Origin: Shewanella maritima
GTDB taxonomy: Bacteria; Pseudomonadota; Gammaproteobacteria; Enterobacterales; Shewanellaceae
Direction: 5' to 3'
DNA: 64,000 bases
Assembly (NCBI RefSeq): GCF_004295345.1
Contig: NZ_CP036200.1
Coordinates: 310,001 to 374,000 of the forward strand
The notes under the pieces are model-generated. The model was not told the DNA's origin. It worked only from the letters and a program-made list of their open reading frames with translations, and did no database searches. Both the position numbers and the translations under genes were made by a program. Of this stretch, positions 44,403 through 54,090 are shown one piece after another (within the stretch, counting starts at the first letter, position 1; every line of letters begins with the position of its first letter).

Positions 44403-44536
44403 CAAATATCAATCAGACAAGGTCACTACTCAACCAGCTTTGCTTCGACATAAACGCAGGTAAAGTGCCACCTTATGAAAAAGGTAGCTTTGTGTGAACT
44501 CCCTACAAGAGAGCCTAGTTTCACCTATAAATCTGA

Positions 44537-44628
44537 GTTGCAACAACATCTAAAGCCATTGAAAACATGGATGTTTTCGTTGAGCCCACACGGAGGTGTT
44601 CACGGCGTGCTTTAAATGTTATTGCAAC
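44537..44628. repeat. 92-nt inverted-repeat element (MITE-like)
   Basis: The left end GTTGCAACAACATCTAAAGC (44537-44556) matches the reverse complement of the right end (44609-44628) at 18 of 20 positions. Inside, GAAAACAT-GG-ATGTTTTC forms another perfect hairpin. It is non-coding and sits between convergent genes, as expected of a mobile hairpin repeat. Confidence 0.6.
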
Positions 44629-44741
44629 GTGAGGTAATTATTTAGGCTACCAGAACTGGTAATCAACAGAATTTACAGGCAAAGCCTTACTGAACGATAA
44701 CCACCTCCGACTAAATCAGGTGATTTAGGGCTGACAACACT

Positions 44742-44807
44742 TATGCCGCTTATTTACCGTCAGTTACTGCGACAGCAACCACTACAGTAAACCAAGCGGC
44801 ATTTTTT
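44742..44807 (+). terminator. Long-loop terminator downstream of pabB
   Basis: TATGCCGCTT and AAGCGGCAT pair across a large loop that can itself form TTTAC/GTAAA. TTTTTT follows at once on the plus strand. It is about 340 nt after pabB. Confidence 0.5.
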
Positions 44808-44825
44808 AGTCTAACTAGCCGTCAG

Positions 44826-47800
44826 TTATATCTCTACATGCTTTTGCACTTTACCAAAGTCAGCGAGGATGGCGTAAGCGCAAGGGATGATAAATAGCAC
44901 CATCATGGTCGAGGCGAAAATACCAAATACGATGGATACCACCAACGGCTGAACCACTTGTGCTTGCAAGCTGGTTTCGAGCAGTAGCGGCAATAAACCC
45001 GCAGCTGTGGTTAATGAGGTTAAGAACACGGCTCTAAAACGCTCGCGACTGGCACTCACCACCGCTTGATGAACATCTTCACCTTCATCGACATGATGGC
45101 GAATGTACTGCACTAGCAAGATAGAGTCATTGACCACAATACCTGCCAATGAGATAAAGCCCATCACTGACGGCATCGACATATTGTGCCCCAGTAACAA
45201 GTGCCCCCACAACACACCAATCAATGACAATGGTATAGCCAGCATCACAATAAATGGCTCAAGGTAACTTCTAAACTGGAAGCTTAAAATAGCAAACAGT
45301 CCGAATAACCCAACGATAAAGCCATTCATTAATGACGTGCCCGTCTTTGAGGTTTCTTTAGCTGAGCCTTCAAAATCAACGCGAATGTTAGGGTATTGCT
45401 GTTTGATCATTGGCACCCATTCACTGCGTATTTTGGCATTGGCCTCTGTGCTGTTAGCAATACGGTTATCAACATCTGCCATCACGGTAACCGTCCGCAA
45501 GCCGTTAATACGCTGAATACGCACGTATGAGCGTTGATACTCAAGTAAGGCTACTGACGATAGTGGCAGCTGATCGCCATTACTTAAGATAATTGGGAAG
45601 TTAGCTAAACCCTGTAAGTCTCCTGCTTGCTCGCGATTAAGGCGCACGTCTATCTCAATGTTTTCAGGCCCAACCTGAATTTCATCAGCGGTTTGTCCAA
45701 AATAGGCGCTGCGTAGCTGTGACGCTACCATTTGCCCATCAATACCGTACGCTTCCGCGCCGGGTCGCAAACTGACTTTGACTTCTTCTTTACCTGGGCG
45801 CATGTCATCCATAATGCCGTTAATACCATTAAACTCGCTTAGGTATGATTGCAGCGACACAGACGCAGCTTTCAGCTCGGTTAAGTCATCACCTTGAATG
45901 CGAAGCTCAATATCACGACCAGCTGGTCCCATTGACGGCTGCTTAAATACCACGGCAATTGGCATTGCCATTTCACCGCTTTGCTCGCGCCACGCGTAGA
46001 TAAAGTCATCAATTTTGGTTTCGCGAATTTCAGCTGACAATAAATCTAGCCTCACCGTTGCAACATGTGGACCTTTCTCGCCTGCATCAGCATTAAAGTT
46101 AAATTGACTGGTGATGTCTTCAATCAGCGGACTGTCTTCATTCTGGTCAGTAAATTTATCGCCTGTGACTTTTGCTGCTGCAACCACGCGGTCAACGATA
46201 GCTTGGGTTTGCGACAAGGTAGAACCCGGCGGCAATAAAACACGCGCCTCAGCAATATCACCGTCTAGCTCTGGGAATGGTACAAACTTAAGCGCACCAC
46301 TGGTGAGCAATGAAAACGATAGCAACAACATACCTAAAGTGACGCCGACACTGGCATAGCGCCAACGTACTACCCAGGTAACAGCATTGACTAACTTGGT
46401 GTCACGAAAACGCTTAAACTCTGCCATAAATCGCTGCTTAAAGCGCGCAAACACATTGTTGTGCACCACGTCATCATTTTGATGCTTTAGCGAATGGTGT
46501 AAGTGATTTGGCAAGATGATAAATGCTTCAATCAGGCTGATAGATAACACCATGATCAGCACAATCGGAATTTGTGACAGTACGGCGCCCATTTGACCAT
46601 CAAGCCCAAGTAGCGAGCTGAAAATCAACACTGTGGTAATAAAGGATGACGCAACGCCTGGCGCAACTTTCTTAACCCCTTCAACCACTGCTGTATCGAT
46701 ATCAAGGCCACGATCAACATGGGAAGCGATAGATTCTGAAATCACAATCGCGTCATCCATCATGATGCCGATAGCCATAAGCAAACCAACCAAGCTCATA
46801 ATGTTGATCGACACGCCAAAGAGGCTCATTAGGTACAGGCCACCTAAGAATGCCACCGGCAAACCCGCTGAAACCCAGAATGAGTAACGTAAGCTAAAGA
46901 ACAGCCACATACTGAAGAACACCAATACAATCCCTTGCCAACCATTAGTTAGCATCATGTTGAGGCGATCTTTTACCAGAGATGACATGTCATTAGTCAT
47001 GGTTAGCGTGACACCATCTGGCGCGAGATGACGCTCTTTTTCGATAAACTCGATGACCTTGTCTTTTACGTTCAGCGCATCTTCTGCTTTATTCTTCTGA
47101 ATTTTAATCAGTGCAGCAGGTTTGCCATTAAATAACGCGTGCTCTTCATCTAGCTCAAAGCGATCGGTGATGGTGGCGATATCACCTAGACGCACCACAC
47201 TGCCGTCATTATTTGATGCCACAATCAGCTGGGCTAAAGTACCTGGCGTCATCTTGCGCTCATCAAAACGAATAAGCAGATTTTTGTCAGCCAGTTCAAT
47301 GTTACCCGCTGGTAGCTTTACGTTTTGCCTGCCCACTTTGTCAGCGATTTCACCTGCCGACAGCCCTAAGCGGCGCATGTCTACTTCGTTAAGCTCAATG
47401 CGCAGTTGATGATCGCTAAAGCCAGTAATGGTGACTAAATCAAGCCCGGCATCAATCTTTAAGCGGCGCTTTACATCTTCTGCATAGTGCTTTAAATCAG
47501 GCCAACTGGTTTCGGCAACCAATGCGATATCGACCACAGGATCAGCCCAATCTAACTCTTTCACAATCGGTGATTCGATTTCTGTAGGGAAGTTTTTCAC
47601 CGCATTGATTTGAGTTTGTACGTCAATCAAGAAGCGCCCCATATCGGCACCGGAAGCTAGCTTAAGCTTCATGGTTGCGATGCCTTCTTGGGCGTCACAA
47701 GTTACTTCTTCAATATTGGCAAGCCCATCAACAGCATCTTCCATACTCAAACAGATGCTCTCTTCCACTTCGACTGGCGACGCGCCTGGGTAAACTACAG

Positions 47801-47936
47801 AAGCTGTTACATAAGGCGGTGCAAACTCAGGGAAGGTTTCACGCTTGATTGTGCCTACATGCAGCAAACCCAGTAGTAAAAATGCCATCATCAATAAGTT
47901 GGCTAGGGTTGGATGCCTAGTTACATACGCAATCAC
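44826..47936 (-). CDS. RND family efflux transporter permease
   Basis: A 1036-residue inner-membrane pump subunit with twelve helices and two large periplasmic loops. The N-terminal helix motif is MIAYVTRHPTLANLLMMAFLL, then RETFPEFAPPYVTASVVYPGASPVEVEE. Helix 4 has GLLMAIGIMMDDAIVISESI, with the proton-relay Asp pair. The second half repeats the pattern with SLAGIVVNDSILLV. It shares a 1-nt overlap with the adaptor gene upstream in the operon. No outer-membrane channel gene is present, so a TolC-type protein encoded elsewhere must be used. Substrate unknown. Confidence 0.93.
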   Translation of the reverse strand: MIAYVTRHPTLANLLMMAFLLLGLLHVGTIKRETFPEFAPPYVTASVVYPGASPVEVEESICLSMEDAVDGLANIEEVTCDAQEGIATMKLKLASGADMGRFLIDVQTQINAVKNFPTEIESPIVKELDWADPVVDIALVAETSWPDLKHYAEDVKRRLKIDAGLDLVTITGFSDHQLRIELNEVDMRRLGLSAGEIADKVGRQNVKLPAGNIELADKNLLIRFDERKMTPGTLAQLIVASNNDGSVVRLGDIATITDRFELDEEHALFNGKPAALIKIQKNKAEDALNVKDKVIEFIEKERHLAPDGVTLTMTNDMSSLVKDRLNMMLTNGWQGIVLVFFSMWLFFSLRYSFWVSAGLPVAFLGGLYLMSLFGVSINIMSLVGLLMAIGIMMDDAIVISESIASHVDRGLDIDTAVVEGVKKVAPGVASSFITTVLIFSSLLGLDGQMGAVLSQIPIVLIMVLSISLIEAFIILPNHLHHSLKHQNDDVVHNNVFARFKQRFMAEFKRFRDTKLVNAVTWVVRWRYASVGVTLGMLLLSFSLLTSGALKFVPFPELDGDIAEARVLLPPGSTLSQTQAIVDRVVAAAKVTGDKFTDQNEDSPLIEDITSQFNFNADAGEKGPHVATVRLDLLSAEIRETKIDDFIYAWREQSGEMAMPIAVVFKQPSMGPAGRDIELRIQGDDLTELKAASVSLQSYLSEFNGINGIMDDMRPGKEEVKVSLRPGAEAYGIDGQMVASQLRSAYFGQTADEIQVGPENIEIDVRLNREQAGDLQGLANFPIILSNGDQLPLSSVALLEYQRSYVRIQRINGLRTVTVMADVDNRIANSTEANAKIRSEWVPMIKQQYPNIRVDFEGSAKETSKTGTSLMNGFIVGLFGLFAILSFQFRSYLEPFIVMLAIPLSLIGVLWGHLLLGHNMSMPSVMGFISLAGIVVNDSILLVQYIRHHVDEGEDVHQAVVSASRERFRAVFLTSLTTAAGLLPLLLETSLQAQVVQPLVVSIVFGIFASTMMVLFIIPCAYAILADFGKVQKHVEI

Positions 47937-49273
47937 TATTCAGCCCCCTTGTTAGCATCAACCACACGTAGCTTCATGCCCTCAATCGCAGGGATTAAGT
48001 CATTCACCACCAACTGTTCACCCGCCGTTACATCACCTCGCACTGCGACGCCGCCTTCATGACGAAATAGCACCTCAACTGGCACAATTTTTAAAGTGCT
48101 ATCCGCTTGCATTACATACAAGTTGTTAGTGTGAATAGCCTGCTCTGGCACACTAAAGTGCTTAGCGGCTTTGCCTTCAATACGCGCTTTGACAAACATG
48201 CCTTTGGTTAGTGGCGGGCGCTCTAACAAATTAAGCTTGTTGTAATCTTGCTCGACTTCTAAATACACACCAATAGTGCCTTGGTTAGCATTAACGGTTT
48301 CTGCCACACGAGTGACCTTAGCTGGCCAACTAAACTGATTATTACCCGCTTGAAATTGCACTTCGCCATTAAGCTCAAAGCGATCAATTGATGGCATCGC
48401 GCCATTGTCGCTAGCTTTTGCAAATCGCTGTGCATGCTCTGGCATTGCCGCTTCAAGGGACGTTGCCAACACGCGCATATTTTGCAGTGACATTTCGGCT
48501 TTGATTTCCGAGCTACCAAGCTGATGGGCAACCAACATAACCTGACCAATACTCACCACTTGATTCAGCTCGATGTTCACGTCTGACAAACGCGCATCAA
48601 ATGGCAGCACCACTTGAGTTTGTGCTAGTCGGCGCTCGGCATCTTGCACCTTGGCAAGGTCGACTTGTTTTTGCGCCTCGGTGACTTTTTTGTCATCAGG
48701 CCAAGTATCGAGTGAGTTTTGAATATTTTCTAAGGCGTTTTGCTGCGCCAGTAAAGCTTGCTTTTGACTTTCAAGCTCTGAGCTAGACACAAGATTGCGC
48801 TTTTTAAGTGTTTGTTTACGCTGATACTCTTGCTCGACTAACTTAAGTTTTTGCTGCTCAATATCAAAGTTAGTTTTAAGGCTTTCAAGTTGTTGATCCA
48901 GTTTTACTAACTGCGCCTCAGTTGAGTTAAGTGACGCTTTGGCCTGAGCAAGGTTTAGCTCATACTCAAGCGGGTCAATCTCTAATAGCTTGGTGCCTTT
49001 TGCCAATGTGCGCCCAGTTTCTAACTGTGGATGACGATAAATGACTTTGCCGCCGACTTCTGACAACGCCTGCCAAACATGTTTTGGCGACACGCGGCCA
49101 AAGCCTTCTATCACCGGCGCAACATCAACCTGCTCAAGGGTAAATACTTCGACAACACGCGAGTTATCAAAGCCATCAACCTTATCCGGCCCAGGCTTTA
49201 ACACCACTGACAACACCAAGGCTGCGGCTCCAATGCCAATTCCAGGCAAAATTAATCGTTTATTGGTGTTCAT
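47936..49273 (-). CDS. RND periplasmic adaptor (membrane fusion protein)
   Basis: A 445-residue HlyD/AcrA-type adaptor with one N-terminal membrane anchor (LPGIGIGAAALVLSVVL). The lipoyl half-domain around VGGKVIYRHPQLETGRTLAKG precedes a coiled-coil hairpin (about residues 105-205) with LAQAKASLNSTEAQLVKLDQQ. A lipoyl return and beta-barrel domain follows. It links the pump to an outer-membrane channel. Its start overlaps the tetR end by 14 nt and its end overlaps the permease start by 1 nt, so the three genes are translationally coupled. Confidence 0.92.
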   Translation of the reverse strand: MNTNKRLILPGIGIGAAALVLSVVLKPGPDKVDGFDNSRVVEVFTLEQVDVAPVIEGFGRVSPKHVWQALSEVGGKVIYRHPQLETGRTLAKGTKLLEIDPLEYELNLAQAKASLNSTEAQLVKLDQQLESLKTNFDIEQQKLKLVEQEYQRKQTLKKRNLVSSSELESQKQALLAQQNALENIQNSLDTWPDDKKVTEAQKQVDLAKVQDAERRLAQTQVVLPFDARLSDVNIELNQVVSIGQVMLVAHQLGSSEIKAEMSLQNMRVLATSLEAAMPEHAQRFAKASDNGAMPSIDRFELNGEVQFQAGNNQFSWPAKVTRVAETVNANQGTIGVYLEVEQDYNKLNLLERPPLTKGMFVKARIEGKAAKHFSVPEQAIHTNNLYVMQADSTLKIVPVEVLFRHEGGVAVRGDVTAGEQLVVNDLIPAIEGMKLRVVDANKGAE

Positions 49274-49949
49274 TGCTTGTTTCCTTGGTTACATCTGGGT
49301 TGACTTGGGCTTTAAACAAGCCTTGGGTGAGTAATTGATTATTTTGCTTGGCATGCTCGGTTAAAAACTCTGGCGTTATTTGGATCCCCAACGAGTCGAG
49401 CATGATTTTTGGCGCTAGAAATGGGAATACCATTAACGAGAAAAAGCTTAATTGAGCTGATGGAACATTAACGTCATCTTGCAGTGCACCTTGTTTCTTT
49501 AAACTATCAAAAATCAGGTTTCGTTGAGTCTTTGCTATGTTATTTGCTACCTCTGCTATCTCAGGGAAATCGTTCGACTCATGAGCCATACTAAGTAAGC
49601 GGTGCATCAAGCGTGGAAATTTAGGATTTTTAGCCATTACCTGATAGTAAGTGTTCATCAAGTCATGCAACGAGCCGACTTTTGGTGCTTCGCTAATTGA
49701 TTTTATCTGGGCAAGTACAGGTGCGGATGTCTCTTTTATCATGGTGATAAATAACGCATCTTTCGCGCCAAAATAGTAGCGAATAAGCCCAGGATCTGAA
49801 CCTGCTAGCTCTGCAATATCACGCATAGTGACCTTGCTGTATTCTTTATCAATAAATAGCTCACGAGCTGCAGCGATAATCTTGTCGCGATTATCTTGTT
49901 TACCTGTTGGCCTGCCTACTTTACGGGGATGTTTGTCATCTAATTGCAT
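49260..49949 (-). CDS. TetR-family regulator of the RND operon
   Basis: A 229-residue TetR-type repressor. The N-terminal helix-turn-helix region is NRDKIIAAARELFIDKEYSKVTMRDIAELAGSDPGLIRYYFGAKDAL, where SDPGLIRYYFG is the recognition helix pattern. The C-terminal helical region is ligand-specific and not assignable. It is the first gene of the operon. A perfect inverted repeat 20-43 nt upstream is the obvious operator for autorepression. Confidence 0.92.
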   Translation of the reverse strand: MQLDDKHPRKVGRPTGKQDNRDKIIAAARELFIDKEYSKVTMRDIAELAGSDPGLIRYYFGAKDALFITMIKETSAPVLAQIKSISEAPKVGSLHDLMNTYYQVMAKNPKFPRLMHRLLSMAHESNDFPEIAEVANNIAKTQRNLIFDSLKKQGALQDDVNVPSAQLSFFSLMVFPFLAPKIMLDSLGIQITPEFLTEHAKQNNQLLTQGLFKAQVNPDVTKETSNEHQ

Positions 49950-49968
49950 TTAATCGCCGTCATTTTGA

Positions 49969-49992
49969 TTAATTCCTCAACTGTGGAATTAA
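49969..49992. promoter_or_regulatory. Candidate operator of the TetR regulator
   Basis: TTAATTCC and GGAATTAA form a perfect 8-bp inverted repeat separated by 8 nt, just upstream of the tetR start codon. Confidence 0.6.
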
Positions 49993-50154
49993 GTGTAGTT
50001 GATAGCAAAGCGCATTGGCAGCAGATTAATTCTCGAATTTGCGCTAAATCAGGAATTACAAAATTAAACTAACTCTGATAGCTTAAAATACTGGGTTTAC
50101 GGCACACCTCTTAACCAGCACATTTACAAAGAAAAAGGTATTCAACACTAAAAT

Positions 50155-50730
50155 ATGGATAGGCATAGCTTTCGCACGCGGTTTAAATTGCATCAACTCA
50201 ACCATGATATTCCGTCTATTTTCACTGGCAGAGAGTCATTGCAAGCAGCGGTACTCATTCCATTGATTGAAATTGAGTCACAGCTAAACCTAATTCTGAC
50301 CCAAAGACCTATGCACCTTCGTCACCATCCAGGACAAATCAGTTTTCCCGGTGGAAAGGTTGAACAGGTTGACAGCAACCTAGTTGCTACAGCGCTCAGA
50401 GAAGCGGATGAAGAGATAGGCTTAAAAGCAGATAACGTTGAAGTATTGGGAGCGTTTCCATCTCATCACACCATGACAGGTTTTGAAGTAACGCCGGTTA
50501 TTGGCATGGTTAAACAACCTTTTTCCATGAAGATAGATAGTAATGAAGTAGCAGATTGCTTTACTGCGCCGCTGAGTTATTTCATCGACAATAATAATCG
50601 TCACACTGTTGATTTTCAGCGCAAAGGCACCACACACAAGGTGCATGTTATGCCCTATCAAGATAAGTTTATTTGGGGTATTACTGCGGCGGTAATCAAC
50701 ATGTTGTGCCAGCATATCAGCGATAGCTAA
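50155..50730 (+). CDS. nudL: CoA pyrophosphatase (Nudix hydrolase)
   Basis: A 191-residue Nudix protein of the NudL/YeaB type. The UPF0035-like lead RPMHLRHHPGQISFPGGKVE runs into the Nudix box GGKVEQVDSNLVATALREADEEIGL, in which the first Glu is shifted as in NudL relatives while READEEIG keeps the metal ligands. It is expected to cleave CoA to 4'-phosphopantetheine and 3',5'-ADP. The ribosome site is weak (AAGG 16 nt upstream). Convergent with the small membrane gene downstream. Confidence 0.9.
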   Translation: MDRHSFRTRFKLHQLNHDIPSIFTGRESLQAAVLIPLIEIESQLNLILTQRPMHLRHHPGQISFPGGKVEQVDSNLVATALREADEEIGLKADNVEVLGAFPSHHTMTGFEVTPVIGMVKQPFSMKIDSNEVADCFTAPLSYFIDNNNRHTVDFQRKGTTHKVHVMPYQDKFIWGITAAVINMLCQHISDS

Positions 50731-50757
50731 AACTGGAGTTAACGATCAAAGTTCTCG

Positions 50758-51093
50758 CTACACCACGTAACGTATATACAAGCCTGCCGCTAGCGACACC
50801 ACAAACAACAGGGGGATATTGACCCAAAAGCCGATCCGCGTTGTAGTCTTTGCGTAAAAATTTACCAGCAGATTAACCAGACTAATCGCAGCACACGCCC
50901 ATATTAAGTATTCGAGCTGAATGGTTAAGTCTGGGTCCCAGTGCAAACGCACCTCAACGCCTTTACTGCGAAAATATCCCACAGCTTTGTCTGGTCTTGC
51001 TTCACCAAAAATAATCAAGGCGTAAATAGCAATGCTCCAGGATAACACCGAGAGCACGGTTAAAATGGTTTGGAAAACGGCAAGTCTTTTCAT
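50758..51093 (-). CDS. Small membrane protein of unknown function
   Basis: A 111-residue protein with three hydrophobic segments (about residues 8-30, 60-82 and 90-110) and a charged periplasmic-like loop with VGYFRSKGVEVRLHWDP. I take MKRLAVFQ (ATG at 51093) as the start, because AAAGG lies 4-5 nt before it. The longer frame to 51165 has no ribosome site. I do not recognise the family. Confidence 0.65.
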   Translation of the reverse strand: MKRLAVFQTILTVLSVLSWSIAIYALIIFGEARPDKAVGYFRSKGVEVRLHWDPDLTIQLEYLIWACAAISLVNLLVNFYAKTTTRIGFWVNIPLLFVVSLAAGLYIRYVV

Positions 51094-51367
51094 GGCACCT
51101 TTGTCAATTTGCAAAGTTACAACCGCTAGTATGTTGCGGCAGATTCTGATTAAGTACTGATACACGCTTAAAAAATCAGCTAAAGCGATTCAGACTTTTA
51201 GGTAAAATAACGATTTCGGCTGATATAACAGCAAATTTGTTACAGATAATAAAAAAGTCATTCAATTATCACCCTAGAATAGCGTTTTCAGCTTGAGAAA
51301 AGCCACCATAAAGGTAAGATAAACGCCAAATATTTTTTACAATCGTTAGATGGAGAGTAGCGCAGTA

Positions 51368-52768
51368 ATGACAATTGCAACTGTCGCAGCTGTATTTAAC
51401 GGCGAGCACGCCGTTGGTACACAAGTCACTGTACGTGGCTGGGTAAGAACACGTCGAGATTCTAAAGCAGGTATCTCATTTTTAGCCGTATATGATGGTT
51501 CAAGTTTTGATCCTATTCAGGGCGTCGTGCCTAATACCTTGTCTAATTACAATGACGAAGTGTTAAAGCTGACAGCTGGCTGCTCTGTGATCATGACAGG
51601 TGAAGTAGTTGAGTCTCCAGGTGCCGGTCAAGCATTTGAGCTGCAAGTGACTAACGTTGAAGTTGTTGGCTTGGTTGAAGATCCTGATACCTACCCAATG
51701 GCAGCAAAGCGTCACTCAATCGAGTACCTACGTGAAGTAGCTCACCTACGCCCGCGTACCAACTTAATTGGTGCCGTAGCACGTGTACGCAACTGTCTAT
51801 CGCAAGCTATCCACCGCTTCTATAACGAAGAAGGTTATGTTTGGGTATCTGCGCCGCTTATCACCGCTTCTGATGCAGAAGGTGCAGGTGAAATGTTCCG
51901 CGTATCAACGCTGGATATGGAAAACCTACCGCGCACAGACAAAGGCGATGTTGATTTCGCTGAAGACTTCTTCGGTAAAGAAACCTTCCTAACGGTTTCT
52001 GGCCAGCTTAACGCTGAAGCTTACGCTTGTGCGCTGTCTAAGGTTTACACCTTTGGCCCAACTTTCCGCGCTGAAAACTCAAACACCAGCCGTCACTTAG
52101 CTGAGTTTTGGATGGTAGAGCCTGAGGTTGCATTTGCCGATCTTGACGATGCTGCTGAGCTTGCTGAAAAAATGCTGAAGTACTGCTTCAATGCTGTGCT
52201 TGAAGAGCGCCGTGATGACTTAGAATTCTTCGCTAAGCGTGTTGAGAAAACTGCTATTGAGCGCTTAGAAGCATTCGTAAGCAGTGACTTTGCCCAAGTT
52301 GATTACACTGATGCAATCGACATTCTAAAAGCATCTGGCAAGAAGTTTGAGTTTGATGTTGAATGGGGTATCGACCTATCGTCTGAGCACGAACGCTTCC
52401 TAGCTGAAGAGCACTTTAAAGCGCCAGTCGTTGTCAAGAACTACCCGAAAGACATTAAAGCTTTCTACATGCGTTTGAACGACGACGGCAAAACCGTTGC
52501 TGCAATGGACGTACTGGCTCCAGGCATTGGTGAAATCATCGGTGGCGCACAACGTGAAGAGCGTTTAGACGTGCTAGATGAGCGCATGCGCGCAATGAAC
52601 ATCGACCCAGAGCACATGAACTGGTATCGCGACTTACGCCGCTACGGCACTGTGCCACACGCTGGTTTCGGTCTTGGTTTTGAGCGTCTAGTGTCTTACG
52701 TGACTGGCGTTGCTAACATTCGTGACGTGATCCCATTCCCACGTGCACCTAAGTCAGCAAACTTCTAA
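51368..52768 (+). CDS. asnS: Asparaginyl-tRNA synthetase
   Basis: A 466-residue class IIb synthetase, the same length as the E. coli enzyme. The OB-fold anticodon-binding domain has [20 protein letters not shown]. Class II motif 2 is in [22 protein letters not shown] and motif 3 is [15 protein letters not shown]. The ATG at 51368 aligns with the family start. It charges the tRNA-Asn made by the six-gene array 5 kb downstream. Followed by a strong terminator. Confidence 0.97.
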   Translation: MTIATVAAVFNGEHAVGTQVTVRGWVRTRRDSKAGISFLAVYDGSSFDPIQGVVPNTLSNYNDEVLKLTAGCSVIMTGEVVESPGAGQAFELQVTNVEVVGLVEDPDTYPMAAKRHSIEYLREVAHLRPRTNLIGAVARVRNCLSQAIHRFYNEEGYVWVSAPLITASDAEGAGEMFRVSTLDMENLPRTDKGDVDFAEDFFGKETFLTVSGQLNAEAYACALSKVYTFGPTFRAENSNTSRHLAEFWMVEPEVAFADLDDAAELAEKMLKYCFNAVLEERRDDLEFFAKRVEKTAIERLEAFVSSDFAQVDYTDAIDILKASGKKFEFDVEWGIDLSSEHERFLAEEHFKAPVVVKNYPKDIKAFYMRLNDDGKTVAAMDVLAPGIGEIIGGAQREERLDVLDERMRAMNIDPEHMNWYRDLRRYGTVPHAGFGLGFERLVSYVTGVANIRDVIPFPRAPKSANF

Positions 52769-52836
52769 GCTTGAATGACTTTTTAAGCTGAAATGGCTTT
52801 GTGTTTTAGCTGATTGCTAAAAACACTAGAAATAAC

Positions 52837-52870
52837 AAAACGCGCCTACTTGTTAAGTGGCGCGTTTTTT
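52837..52870 (+). terminator. Terminator after asnS
   Basis: AAAACGCGCC and GGCGCGTTTT pair, with an inner ACTT/AAGT extension after a bulged T, and TT follows the stem. Confidence 0.9.
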
Positions 52871-53043
52871 ATTGTGTATCTATTAAAGGGTTTTCAAGTA
52901 ACTGACTTAAACTGAATGAGTTTTTCTATCTGCACTTGGTGAATTTTCCTAGTTAATCCAACGACTCAGGTGATACCAAACTCACTACGTGGTATTCTGC
53001 GCCAGCTGTAAATTTAATTCATTCGTAAAAGGACTTAGCATAA

Positions 53044-53967
53044 ATGAATCGAAGCATACTGGGCTTATTAGCATTACTGACTTTTTTCACATCTAGCGCA
53101 CTTGCTGCTGATGACTGCCCAACTCACCAACGTAAATCAAAGATACTCTCATCTACAACTCAACAAAAAATTACCAGAGCTATAGATCTACAAAGAAATC
53201 ACCGTGTAGAGGAAGCTATCAATGCGTTACAAAGTATCGACACTAAACATGATTTCGAAAAAGCGACTATTGGATATTACCTAGGGACAATGCTTACGAA
53301 GCTTGGAAAAGATGAGCAAGCCATAATTCAGTTTACTGATGCGATTAACTTAAATGCGCTCGATGGAAAGATGCATGCGAGTGCACTCAAGACTTCTGGA
53401 GATCTGCTAGCAAAAACTCACCAACATGAGGACGCTGTAACTGCATATAATGAGTGGAAATCGTTTACCTGCACGGATACCGCTATTGAAGTTGATTCAC
53501 AATTGGCGAAGTCCCATGCAGAACTAGAACAGTGGTCTTTAACACTACTTTATGCACGAAAAGTACTATCAATAGCCCCTTCAAATGCAAGGATGAAGTT
53601 ATTGAATAAGAAAGCTGAAATGATGATTTCAAATATAAGCCCACAGGTGTTGGACACGATTAACGCATTAGACGCCGCACAAAATCAACATAGCCACTTA
53701 AAATCCATTTACCGTGCAGAGCCTGTTTATCCAATATCTGCTGCAAGACAAGGAATAGAGGGCTGGGTAACGATGAGCTTCAATGTAAACACATCTGGAA
53801 ATGTCGAAAACGTGGTTGTTATCGAACAAGACGAAAGTGGTTTATTCGAACAAAGCGCAATTGAAGCGTTAAAAAAATGGCGTTATAGACCAAAGCACAT
53901 CAATGGAAATCCGGTAGCAAGTAAAGACCTTACCGTAGAGCTCGCATTTACCATCAAAGCGCAATAG
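53044..53967 (+). CDS. Periplasmic TPR protein with TonB C-terminal domain
   Basis: A 307-residue protein. It has a cleavable signal peptide (MNRSILGLLALLTFFTSSALA), TPR-like helical repeats at about residues 60-190, and a TonB C-terminal domain with EPVYPISAARQGIEGWVTMSF and IEALKKWRYRPKHINGNPV. Unlike TonB it has no uncleaved N-terminal anchor or Pro-rich span, so energy transduction through ExbBD is unlikely. The TonB-C fold may serve as a periplasmic binding module. The gene stands alone between asnS and convergent uvrB. Confidence 0.8.
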   Translation: MNRSILGLLALLTFFTSSALAADDCPTHQRKSKILSSTTQQKITRAIDLQRNHRVEEAINALQSIDTKHDFEKATIGYYLGTMLTKLGKDEQAIIQFTDAINLNALDGKMHASALKTSGDLLAKTHQHEDAVTAYNEWKSFTCTDTAIEVDSQLAKSHAELEQWSLTLLYARKVLSIAPSNARMKLLNKKAEMMISNISPQVLDTINALDAAQNQHSHLKSIYRAEPVYPISAARQGIEGWVTMSFNVNTSGNVENVVVIEQDESGLFEQSAIEALKKWRYRPKHINGNPVASKDLTVELAFTIKAQ

Positions 53968-54021
53968 CGCCTAGGCAGCAGGCCTTTGAATATTAAAACT
54001 GATATAAACTAAATATACCAA

Positions 54022-54054
54022 AAACGGCTCATACACATATTGTATGAGCCGTTT
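54022..54054. terminator. Bidirectional terminator between TPR/TonB-C gene and uvrB
   Basis: AAACGGCTCATACA and TGTATGAGCCGTTT form a perfect 14-bp stem with loop CATAT. The minus strand continues with a T-run. Confidence 0.88.
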
Positions 54055-54090
54055 ATTACTCAATAGCTTAATTGCCAACACCAAGCAAAT

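Larger units (their letters stand above)
44403..44825. other. Intergenic region between pabB and the RND pump
   Basis: Between convergent genes. It contains a 92-nt inverted-repeat element at 44537-44628, an AAATCA/TGATTT palindrome at 44713-44727, and a long-loop terminator at 44742-44807. No coding potential was recognised. Confidence 0.5.
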
